Below, piece by piece: positions 51,776-58,560 of a DNA stretch of 64,000 bases; positions within the stretch are counted from its first letter, which is position 1, and each line of letters starts with the position of its first letter. The notes under the pieces were generated by a model. It was not told the DNA's origin and did no database searches. It worked only from the letters and a program-made list of their open reading frames with translations. This DNA comes from Sanguibacter hominis ATCC BAA-789 (GTDB taxonomy: Bacteria; Actinomycetota; Actinomycetes; Actinomycetales; Cellulomonadaceae), in the NCBI RefSeq assembly GCF_012396185.1, contig NZ_JAAXOW010000002.1, positions 1-64,000 of the forward strand. Reading direction: 5' to 3'. Position numbers and translations under genes: made by a program.

Positions 51776-52936
51776 TCAGAGCAGGGTGCGCAGCGCTGCG
51801 TCCAGGTCTGCCCACAGGTCCTCGACGTCCTCGACGCCCACGCTCATGCGCAGCAGGTCCTCCGGCACGGTGAGCGACTCGGTCGCGAACCGCCGACGCC
51901 GCTCGAGGCTCGACTCGACACCTCCGAGGCTCGTCGCCGGCACCCACAGGCGGAGGGCCTCGACGACCCGGTCCGCGCCGTCGGCCCCGCCGACCGGCCG
52001 GAGGCCGATGATCGAGCCGTAGCCCTCCATGAACTTCGTGGCGCGCTCGTGGCCGGGGTCGTCGGGCAGGCTCGGGTGCCGCACGTCGACGACCGCTGGG
52101 TGGCCGTGCAGGCGTACCGCGATCTCGGCGGCGTTCGCCTGCGAGCGCTCGACCCTCAGCGCGAGCGTGCGCAGCCCGCGCAGGGCGAGCCACACCTCGA
52201 ACGGTCCGGCGATCGCGCCGTGCAGCGTCCGGTAGGCGCGCACGGCGTCGACGATCGCGGCGTCGCGCGAGACGACGACACCGAGGACGACGTCCGAGTG
52301 CCCCGCGAGGTACTTCGTCGCGGAGTGCACGACGACGTCGGCACCCATCTCGAGCGGTCGCTGGACGAGCGGCGTCGCGAACGTGCTGTCGACCGCGACG
52401 ATCGCGCCCGCGGCGCGACCCGCAGCGGCGAGCGCAGGGATGTCCGCGACCTCGAGCATGGGGTTCGTGGGGGACTCGACCCACAGCAGGTCGGCGCCCT
52501 CGAGCTCCGCGACGACGGCGTCCGTGTCGTCGATGTCGACGCGGACGACGGTCGTGCCGTAGCGCGCCGCGAGGTCGTCGAACAGGCCGAGCGTGACCTG
52601 GTAAGCGTGCCGCGCGACGACGATGCGGCCACCTGCGGGGACGAGCGACGCGACCGCCGCGATCGCGGCCATGCCCGACGACATCACCACGCCCGGCAGG
52701 TCCGTGGACTCGAGCGACGCGACGGCCTCCTCGAACGGCTCCCACGTCTCGGTGCCGATCCGCGCATAGAGCTTCTCGCCCGGTCCCTGGACGCCGCGGG
52801 AGACGTACGTCGAGGACAGCACGACGGGCGGGTTCACCGGGTCGCCCTGCGCGCGGCCGGGGCGCCCGACGACGACGGCGCGGGTCGATGCGGCGAGCGA
52901 GTCCTGAGGATGGGCGGCTGCGTGCGGCTCGGTCAT
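51776..52936 (-). CDS. cystathionine gamma-lyase/synthase family enzyme
   Basis: A PLP enzyme of the Cys/Met metabolism family, 386 residues. The PLP lysine is in VVHSATKYLAGHSDVVLG near residue 200; LYARIGTETWEPFEEAVASLE, SSGMAAIAAVASLV, WVESPTNPMLEV and VAVDSTFATPL are the family blocks. Whether it is a gamma-synthase, gamma-lyase or O-acylhomoserine sulfhydrylase cannot be decided by eye. It interrupts an otherwise same-strand run (murA to thiL) and is divergent from ddl with a 76-base shared promoter region. TACGCT lies 7 bases before the ATG. Confidence 0.9.
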   Translation of the reverse strand: MTEPHAAAHPQDSLAASTRAVVVGRPGRAQGDPVNPPVVLSSTYVSRGVQGPGEKLYARIGTETWEPFEEAVASLESTDLPGVVMSSGMAAIAAVASLVPAGGRIVVARHAYQVTLGLFDDLAARYGTTVVRVDIDDTDAVVAELEGADLLWVESPTNPMLEVADIPALAAAGRAAGAIVAVDSTFATPLVQRPLEMGADVVVHSATKYLAGHSDVVLGVVVSRDAAIVDAVRAYRTLHGAIAGPFEVWLALRGLRTLALRVERSQANAAEIAVRLHGHPAVVDVRHPSLPDDPGHERATKFMEGYGSIIGLRPVGGADGADRVVEALRLWVPATSLGGVESSLERRRRFATESLTVPEDLLRMSVGVEDVEDLWADLDAALRTLL

Positions 52937-52943
52937 GCGCCAG

Positions 52944-52949
52944 AGCGTA
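52944..52949 (-). promoter_or_regulatory. -10 box of the transsulfuration gene (leaderless)
   Basis: TACGCT on the minus strand ends 7 bases before ATG 52936. Confidence 0.5.
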
Positions 52950-52998
52950 CGCCGCAGCGCTCCCGCCCGTCGCCGGTGTCCGTGGCCGGTCCGGCGGG

Positions 52999-53004
52999 TA
53001 CGCT
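52999..53004 (+). promoter_or_regulatory. -10 box of ddl (leaderless)
   Basis: TACGCT ends 8 bases before ATG 53013 and 5 before an in-frame GTG at 53010. Confidence 0.5.
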
Positions 53005-53012
53005 CGTGCGTG

Positions 53013-54191
53013 ATGGACACGAACGCACCGGCGCCAGGCGCCGCCCCGACCACTGCTGTCTCGCCCGTCCCCACCCCGCAGGAGCCGCGTCGTCGCGTCA
53101 TGGTCCTGTTCGGCGGGCGCTCGGGCGAGCACGCGATCTCCTGCGCGACGGCGGGCGCCGTCCTGCGCGCGATCGACCGGGACCGCTGGGACGTCGTCCC
53201 GGTCGGCATCACGACGGCGGGCCAGTGGGTGCTCGCGGTCGACGACCCGGACCGCTGGGCCATCACCGACGGCACGCTGCCGTTCGTCCCGGGCTCGGAC
53301 GGCGACGTCGTCCTGCCCATGGCGTCGGGGGAGCGCACGCTCCAGGTGATCGAGCCGGGCCAGGTCCCGTCGGCGATCGGCGACGTCGACGTGGTGCTGC
53401 CGCTCCTGCACGGTCCGTTCGGCGAGGACGGCACGCTCCAGGGTCTCCTCGAGATGTCCGACGTGCGCTACGTCGGTGCGGGCGTGCTCGCGTCGGCGGT
53501 CGGCATGGACAAGGACTTCATGAAGATCGTGCTCGCGGGACGCGGGCTGCCGGTCGCGCCGTGGACAGTCATCCTCCCCGGTCAGTGGGAGCGGGACGAG
53601 GCGGGCTGCCGCGCTGAGATCGACAAGCTCGGGCTGCCCGTGTTCGTCAAGCCTGCACGCGCCGGTTCGAGCCTCGGGATCACTCGGGTCGCCGACCTCG
53701 CCGACCTGCCCGCAGCGATCGCGGAAGCCAGGCGCCACGACCCGAAGGTCATCGTCGAGCAGGGCGTCGTCGGTCGTGAGATCGAGTGCGCCGTGCTGGG
53801 CGGCCGCGCGGGGGACCGCGCTCGTGCCTCCCTCCCGGGCGAGATCGTCGTCCACGGGGACAAGCACGCGTTCTACGACTTCGAGGCGAAGTACCTCGAC
53901 GAGTCGTCCGTCGAGCTGACGTGCCCGGCCGACCTGGCACCCGAGCTGGTCGAGCGTGTGCGCGAGCTCGCGGTGCGCACGTTCGAGGCCGTCGGTTGTG
54001 AGGGTCTTGCCCGCGTCGACGTGTTCGTGACCCCCGAGGGCGACGTGATCGTCAACGAGATCAACACGATGCCCGGCTTCACGCCGTTCTCGATGTACCC
54101 GCGCATGTGGGAGCGCACCGGCCTGCCCTACGGCGAGCTGATCGACGAGCTGATCGAGCTCGCGCTCGAGCGTCCGACGGGTCTGCGCTGA
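53013..54191 (+). CDS. ddl: D-alanine--D-alanine ligase
   Basis: ATP-grasp enzyme that makes the D-Ala-D-Ala dipeptide for peptidoglycan. It has 392 residues, including a Pro/Thr-rich 25-residue N-terminal tail. VMVLFGGRSGEHAISCATAGAVLRAID is the N-terminal signature (first Glu of the active site), LHGPFGEDGTLQGLLEM the second, and LPVFVKPARAGSSLGITRV the ATP loop. EINTMPGFTPFSMYPRMW closes the site with the metal-binding Glu and Asn (quoted in parts). With murA and gpsA/plsC it forms a cell-envelope gene run. The 3' end forms one arm of a stem shared with the convergent lipoprotein gene. Confidence 0.95.
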   Translation: MDTNAPAPGAAPTTAVSPVPTPQEPRRRVMVLFGGRSGEHAISCATAGAVLRAIDRDRWDVVPVGITTAGQWVLAVDDPDRWAITDGTLPFVPGSDGDVVLPMASGERTLQVIEPGQVPSAIGDVDVVLPLLHGPFGEDGTLQGLLEMSDVRYVGAGVLASAVGMDKDFMKIVLAGRGLPVAPWTVILPGQWERDEAGCRAEIDKLGLPVFVKPARAGSSLGITRVADLADLPAAIAEARRHDPKVIVEQGVVGREIECAVLGGRAGDRARASLPGEIVVHGDKHAFYDFEAKYLDESSVELTCPADLAPELVERVRELAVRTFEAVGCEGLARVDVFVTPEGDVIVNEINTMPGFTPFSMYPRMWERTGLPYGELIDELIELALERPTGLR

Positions 54192-54250
54192 GCCGGCAGG
54201 TCGCGGCTGAGCAGGCCCGTCGCGGGCTGAACCGGTCGGAGCCGGCTCAG
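54188..54250. terminator. bidirectional stem spanning two stop codons
   Basis: CTGAGCCGGC (54188-54197) and GCCGGCTCAG (54241-54250) are perfect reverse complements. The left arm contains the ddl TGA, the right arm the TGA of the convergent lipoprotein gene. Confidence 0.6.
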
Positions 54251-54744
54251 TAGCAGTGCCGCGACTGCGGCGCGAGGCTCACCGCACGGTTGAGGTCGAC
54301 GACGGGGGCTGTCGCGACGCCGTCGGGCACGGTCACCTCGACGGCCGGGACCCGGCCGTACGTCGTGAAGACCCACGAGCCCTCGTCCTCGTCCTCGACG
54401 ACGAGCCAGTCGACGCTCGTGCCGGACACGTCCTCGATCGCCTGGCAGGCCTCGGTCGTCGGGCCGGGCGGCTCGACGCCGCACCGCAGCGTGATCGCGC
54501 TGCTCTGCGTGCCCCACGCGGTCGTCGCCTGGCTCGTGGTGCGCAGGCGTTCGGCGCCGCCGAGCTCCTCGGGCAGCGCGAGCACGATCGACGCGCACAG
54601 CGGGTCCGTCGCGTCCGGCGCCACCTCGACCGTGATCGTCGGCGTGCAGGCGCCGAGAGTGACGAGGCCGACGGCGGCAGCGGCGCCCGACCAGCGTCGG
54701 GCGCGTGGAGACCGGGCAGGGGAGCGGGGGGCGAGCGACGGCAC
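54247..54744 (-). CDS. DUF3515 lipoprotein
   Basis: A 165-residue predicted lipoprotein of the actinobacterial DUF3515 family, function unknown. The signal region (ARRWSGAAAAVGLVTLGAC) ends in lipobox LGAC near residue 30-33. The mature domain is DATDPLCASIVLALPEELGG, WGTQSSAITLRCGVEPPGPTTEACQAIEDVSGTSVDWLVVED (quoted in parts) with four cysteines that could form disulfides. Family members usually lie next to thiL, as here. The start is GTG 54744, 6 bases after TACCGT on the minus strand. Confidence 0.9.
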   Translation of the reverse strand: MPSLAPRSPARSPRARRWSGAAAAVGLVTLGACTPTITVEVAPDATDPLCASIVLALPEELGGAERLRTTSQATTAWGTQSSAITLRCGVEPPGPTTEACQAIEDVSGTSVDWLVVEDEDEGSWVFTTYGRVPAVEVTVPDGVATAPVVDLNRAVSLAPQSRHCY

Positions 54745-54750
54745 GCCACC

Positions 54751-54756
54751 ACGGTA
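54751..54756 (-). promoter_or_regulatory. -10 box of the DUF3515 gene (leaderless)
   Basis: TACCGT on the minus strand ends 6 bases before GTG 54744. It is 16 bases from the opposite-strand -10 box of thiL. Confidence 0.55.
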
Positions 54757-54772
54757 CCGGGCTGCGCTGCGC

Positions 54773-54778
54773 TAGCGT
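54773..54778 (+). promoter_or_regulatory. -10 box of thiL (leaderless)
   Basis: TAGCGT ends 6 bases before GTG 54785. Confidence 0.55.
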
Positions 54779-54784
54779 GACCGG

Positions 54785-55804
54785 GTGCATCCGAACCCCT
54801 CCGACGCGCCCGCCGCCACCGTCGCAGACCTGTCTGAGACCGAGCTGCTCGCGCGGATCTTCCCGCTGCTCGCCCCGGCGAACGCGACGATCGTGGGACC
54901 AGGGGACGACGCGGCGGTCGTGGCGTCGCCCGACGGCCGGACGGTCGTGTCGACGGACGTCCTCGTGGAGGACCGTCACTTCCGGCGCGAGTGGTCTTCT
55001 GGCTACGACGTCGGGTGGCGCGCAGCGATGCAGAACCTGGCCGACGTCGCGGCGATGGGGGCCGTGCCGACGGCGTTCGTGGTTGCGCTCGCTCTGCCCG
55101 GTGATGTCGAGGTGGGCTGGGTCGAGGACCTCGCGCGCGGGTTGTCGGACGCCGCAGCCCCGTGGGGTGCCGGCGTGGTCGGGGGCGACCTGAGCGGCGG
55201 ACCTGCCACCGTCGTCGCCGTCACGGTGCACGGATCGCTCGAGGGACGTGACCCTGTGCTCCGCTCAGGCGCACGACCGGGGGACGTCGTCGTGCATGCG
55301 GGGGTGCGCGGCCGCTCTGCGGCCGGGCTCGCGCTCCTGTCGGCCGGGCTGGGCGCAGCAGGGAGCCGGGATCTCGACGCGGTGCGTGCAGGCTACCTTC
55401 GCCCGGTCGCGGCCGTCGACGCCGGGCTCGCCGCCTCGCGAGGGGGTGCGCGAGCGATGATCGACGTGTCGGACGGCCTCGTGCGCGACGCGCGCCGTCT
55501 CGCGGCGGCGTCGGGCGTGACGCTCGCGCTCGACGAGCCGCTCGACGTGTTCGCGGACGAGGCGGCGCTCCTCGCTCCGGCTGCCGCGTCGCTCGGCGAT
55601 CCCGCGCTCGTGCGGGCCTGGATCCTCACGGGGGGTGAGGATCACGGGATGCTCGCGGTTCTGCCGCCCGACGTCGAGCTGCCGCCGGGGTTCCGTGCGA
55701 TCGGTGCGGTCCTCGATCGGGCTGAGGACGAGGTGCTCGTCGCTGGCCAGCCGGCGTCACGGGGCGGGGGCTGGGACCACTTCGGAGGGACCGCGCGCAC
55801 CTGA
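54785..55804 (+). CDS. thiL: thiamine-monophosphate kinase
   Basis: Phosphorylates thiamine monophosphate to the coenzyme thiamine diphosphate, which IlvB needs among others. It has 339 residues. AIR-synthase-like fold: IVGPGDDAAVVASPDGRTVVSTD, DVLVEDRHFRREWSSGYDVGWRAA, VVGGDLSGG, ARAMIDVSDGLVRDARRLA and ILTGGEDHGMLAVLP hold the Mg-ATP and substrate aspartates (quoted in parts). GTG 54785 is leaderless-type. No thiamine riboswitch is visible upstream. It is the last gene of the envelope/cofactor run. Confidence 0.94.
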   Translation: MHPNPSDAPAATVADLSETELLARIFPLLAPANATIVGPGDDAAVVASPDGRTVVSTDVLVEDRHFRREWSSGYDVGWRAAMQNLADVAAMGAVPTAFVVALALPGDVEVGWVEDLARGLSDAAAPWGAGVVGGDLSGGPATVVAVTVHGSLEGRDPVLRSGARPGDVVVHAGVRGRSAAGLALLSAGLGAAGSRDLDAVRAGYLRPVAAVDAGLAASRGGARAMIDVSDGLVRDARRLAAASGVTLALDEPLDVFADEAALLAPAAASLGDPALVRAWILTGGEDHGMLAVLPPDVELPPGFRAIGAVLDRAEDEVLVAGQPASRGGGWDHFGGTART

Positions 55805-55823
55805 CTGCGAGAGCTGCCGCGCG

Positions 55824-56345
55824 TCAGGTGGTGGGCCGGACGTACCTGACCTCGGTCAGGGCGATCCCGCCGAAGGGTTCACGACGTTCGACGCCGTCGG
55901 GCACGAGGCCGTTGCGCCGGTAGAAGTGGCGGGCGCGCTCGTTCTCCTCTATGACCCAGAGCGAGAGCCGGACCTGCTGAGGCGCCGCCGCGAGCACGGT
56001 GCGCAGGAGCGTGCGCGCGATGCCCTGGCCCCATGCGTCGGGGTCGAGGTAGATCGAGTACAGCTCGAGGTCACCCCGCTCGGCGTCCTCGTCGCGTGCG
56101 GGGCCGAGCGTCGCGAACCCGAGGACGTCGGTGCCGTCGCTCGTCGCGATCCACGTCGTGACGTCCGGGTCGCCGAGGAGGGCTGCGACGCGGTCGTAGC
56201 GGTCCGCAGGGTCGAGAGAGGCGAGGTACTCGGCTGAGACGATGCCCGTGTAGGCCTCGCGCCAGGAGGCGACGTTGACCTCGGCGATCTGCCGTGCGTC
56301 GTCGAGGGTCGCCGGTCTGATGATGAGGTCGTCGCTGTCCGTCAT
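55824..56345 (-). CDS. GNAT N-acetyltransferase
   Basis: A 173-residue GNAT acetyltransferase. DDLIIRPATLDDARQIAEVNVASWREAYTGIVSAEYL is the typical N-terminal half; the acetyl-CoA site is LYSIYLDPDAWGQGIARTLLRTVL with the (R/Q)xxGxG/A loop WGQGIA near residue 107; NERARHFYRRNGL closes the fold (quoted in parts). The substrate is unknown. The ATG lies 6 bases after CAGTCT, and a 9-base-arm inverted repeat stands just upstream (56356-56393), suggesting a dedicated regulator. Confidence 0.88.
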   Translation of the reverse strand: MTDSDDLIIRPATLDDARQIAEVNVASWREAYTGIVSAEYLASLDPADRYDRVAALLGDPDVTTWIATSDGTDVLGFATLGPARDEDAERGDLELYSIYLDPDAWGQGIARTLLRTVLAAAPQQVRLSLWVIEENERARHFYRRNGLVPDGVERREPFGGIALTEVRYVRPTT

Positions 56346-56355
56346 AGAGTCAGAC

Positions 56356-56393
56356 TGCCATCGAATCGGTCATGCGCCAACCGGTCGATGGCA
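56356..56393. promoter_or_regulatory. inverted repeat upstream of the GNAT gene
   Basis: TGCCATCGA (56356-56364) and TCGATGGCA (56385-56393) are perfect 9-base arms around 20 bases, with an inner CGGT/ACCG pairing. The near arm overlaps the probable -10 region of the GNAT gene. Confidence 0.5.
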
Positions 56394-56446
56394 AAGCGCA
56401 GGGAAAGGCGGGTCCTGTGCGCGTGCGGACGGCGGCGTCATCACGC

Positions 56447-56484
56447 ACGAGAGCCCGCGAACCGTGCGGTTCGCGGGCTCTCGT
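56447..56484 (-). terminator. terminator of rpmB
   Basis: A 17-bp perfect stem ACGAGAGCCCGCGAACC / GGTTCGCGGGCTCTCGT with a GTGC loop lies 14 bases beyond the rpmB stop on the minus strand. Confidence 0.85.
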
Positions 56485-56498
56485 CGAAGCGGTGCGGC

Positions 56499-56690
56499 TC
56501 AGGCGGGGCGCTGGACCTTGCCGGCCTTGAGGCATGAGGTGCACACGTTGAGGCGCTTGGGGGCGCCGTTCACGATCGCGCGCACACGCTGGATGTTCGG
56601 GTTCCAGCGGCGCTTGGTGCGCACGTGCGAGTGCGAGATGGAGTGCCCGAAGCTCGGGCCCTTGGCGCAGACGTCGCAGTTGGCGGCCAC
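56499..56690 (-). CDS. rpmB: 50S ribosomal protein L28, zinc-binding form
   Basis: Ribosomal large-subunit protein L28, 63 residues. It opens [20 protein letters not shown] and carries two CxxC pairs, Cys5/Cys8 and Cys50/Cys53 ([12 protein letters not shown]), so it is the zinc-ribbon form and not the cysteine-free type used under zinc limitation. The start is GTG 56690 with AGGAG at good spacing; this makes the otherwise longer frame end at the right family start. A promoter is visible about 135 bases upstream. Divergent from the DAK2/recG genes, a conserved actinobacterial and firmicute neighbourhood. Confidence 0.95.
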   Translation of the reverse strand: MAANCDVCAKGPSFGHSISHSHVRTKRRWNPNIQRVRAIVNGAPKRLNVCTSCLKAGKVQRPA

Positions 56691-56820
56691 TGTCTCTCCT
56701 GAAAGTCGTGCAACGCCGCATCTGCGGCGAAAACCTGGTCGGTGGGTGGCGCGGCCCTGGGCGACCACAAGGCCGTCCGGAGCGCACGCAGGTGCCGAGT
56801 TCAACCCGGGCAACCTGGAT

Positions 56821-56850
56821 AGAGTACCTGAAGACGTGCCGGGACCTCAA
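56821..56850 (-). promoter_or_regulatory. rpmB promoter
   Basis: On the minus strand TTGAGG (56850-56845), 18 bases and TACTCT (56826-56821). The mRNA leader would be about 125 bases; its function is unknown. The rest of 56691-56988 holds only the DAK2 gene's ribosome site. Confidence 0.5.
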
Positions 56851-56988
56851 ACCTCGGCCGCACAGATGCCCGCGCGTCACGTGTCACCCTCGTCACACGG
56901 CGTCGCCAGCACGGCCGCGTCGGTGGTTCGTGGCATCGTGGTCGAGGTTCGCACACAGGCGGCGAGCCGGACGAGCGGGAGGAGAGCG

Positions 56989-58560
56989 GTGACGCAGGAC
57001 GTGGCGTTCGACGCCGGAGCCGTGCGGGCCTGGGCCATGCTCGCGTCCGAGGCGCTCGCTGGCGCGAGGGACCGTATCGACGCTGCGAACGTCTTCCCGG
57101 TCGCGGACTCGGACACGGGCACCAACCTCTGGCTGACGATCAGCGCGGGCGCCGCGGCGATCGACCTAGCTGAGCAGGACGCCGCGGGCGCTCTCGAGGA
57201 CTTCGCGCAGGGAGCGCTCCTCGCGGCGCGCGGCAACTCCGGGATCATCGCGAGCGAGCTGCTGCGCGGGATGGCCGTCTCCCTGCTCGCCGAGGGCTCG
57301 TCGTCGGCTGCGGGCGCCCGGGTGGCGCGTGCCCTGCGCGCAGGAGCCGACGCGGCGCACGCCGCGGTCGCAAGGCCAGCCCCCGGGACGATGCTCACCG
57401 CTGCGGCTGGCGCGGCGACGGCCGCGGAGCACGTGGCCACGGGCGCGCCGGACGACGTCGTCCGCGTCGCCGAGGGCGCGCTCGCGGGCGCACGCGCGGC
57501 CGTGCTCGGTTCGCCCGAGCAGCTCGAGGTGCTCGCGCGGCACGGCGTGCTCGATGCAGGCGCCTACGGCCTCACGCTCGTGTTCGGCGCCCTGTGCGCT
57601 GCAGTCACCCGGACGGACCTGGCCGAGGACAGCCCGGGGGAATCCGTCGGGCTCCCGCCCCGGCTCGTGATCTCCGGCGGACGCGACCCCGAGCCGTCCG
57701 CGCCGCCGGTGCACGGCCACGGGAGGTGCGACGACCCGGACGGCGAGTTCGAGGTCATGTACGTCGTCGAGGCGGCCCCCGAGTGCGGCTCCGACGTCGC
57801 GCGCGGACTGCGTGCCGGCCTCGAGGAGATCGGTGAGTCCGTCGTCGTCGTGGGCGGCAACGGGCTGTGGCAGGTGCACGTCCACACCGACGACCCGGCC
57901 GCGGCTCTCGCCGCGGCTGGCGTCGCCGCGCTGAGACAGGTCCGGATACGGAGCCTCGTGGCGCGGCCGGCCGAGGCCGAGGGCGCCCTGCGGTCTGGCG
58001 TCGTCGCGGGCGTCCGCAGCCCTGCTCTCCTCGCGGAGACGGCTCGGAGCGGGGCCGTCATCCTCGCGCGCACCGACCGGTCCTGGGCTCCCGACGAGCT
58101 CCGTCGCGTCCTCGAGGACGCGGCGAGCGACCGTGTGGTCGCGATCCTGCGCCAGGACTCGACCTCGACCCTGCGGCGCACGCTGCACCGCCTGCCCGGT
58201 CTCGCGGTCGACACGATCGTCGTGCCCGACGACCTGCATGTCGTCGCGGCGCTCGCCGCGCGCGAGGAGGCTCTCGGCAGGGGCGCCGACGACGACGAGG
58301 CGCTCGTCGCGATGCGCGGCGCGGTCGGCTCGCTCACGTGGGGACGGGCTGACGCCGCCGACGCGGACGTCCTCGTCGACGACCTGGTCGCCCGCGCGCC
58401 CGAGCGGGAGGTCGGTCTCGCGATGCTGCTCGTCGGGGCGCACGTGCCCACGGCGACCGTGACCGCCGCGAGCGACCGTCTCGCGTCCGGGCTCGGTGCC
58501 GAGGTCGTGACCCTCCCCTCGGGGCATGCGGACGCTGTCGTCCGGGCGGGGACGCTGTGA
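56989..58560 (+). CDS. DAK2-domain protein (YloV/FakA-like)
   Basis: A 523-residue protein with an N-terminal DhaL/DAK2 kinase domain (residues about 5-195) and a C-terminal DAK1-like/FakA C domain. The nucleotide site is VFPVADSDTGTNLWLTISAGAAAI with the Mg-binding Asp residues; ARGNSGIIASELLRGMA, APGTMLTAA and HGVLDAGAYGLTLVFGAL follow (quoted in parts). Firmicute FakA phosphorylates fatty acids bound to FakB; whether this one does is unknown. The start is GTG 56989, directly after GGGAGGAGAG, the best ribosome site nearby; a frame open further upstream has none. It overlaps recG. Confidence 0.9.
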   Translation: MTQDVAFDAGAVRAWAMLASEALAGARDRIDAANVFPVADSDTGTNLWLTISAGAAAIDLAEQDAAGALEDFAQGALLAARGNSGIIASELLRGMAVSLLAEGSSSAAGARVARALRAGADAAHAAVARPAPGTMLTAAAGAATAAEHVATGAPDDVVRVAEGALAGARAAVLGSPEQLEVLARHGVLDAGAYGLTLVFGALCAAVTRTDLAEDSPGESVGLPPRLVISGGRDPEPSAPPVHGHGRCDDPDGEFEVMYVVEAAPECGSDVARGLRAGLEEIGESVVVVGGNGLWQVHVHTDDPAAALAAAGVAALRQVRIRSLVARPAEAEGALRSGVVAGVRSPALLAETARSGAVILARTDRSWAPDELRRVLEDAASDRVVAILRQDSTSTLRRTLHRLPGLAVDTIVVPDDLHVVAALAAREEALGRGADDDEALVAMRGAVGSLTWGRADAADADVLVDDLVARAPEREVGLAMLLVGAHVPTATVTAASDRLASGLGAEVVTLPSGHADAVVRAGTL

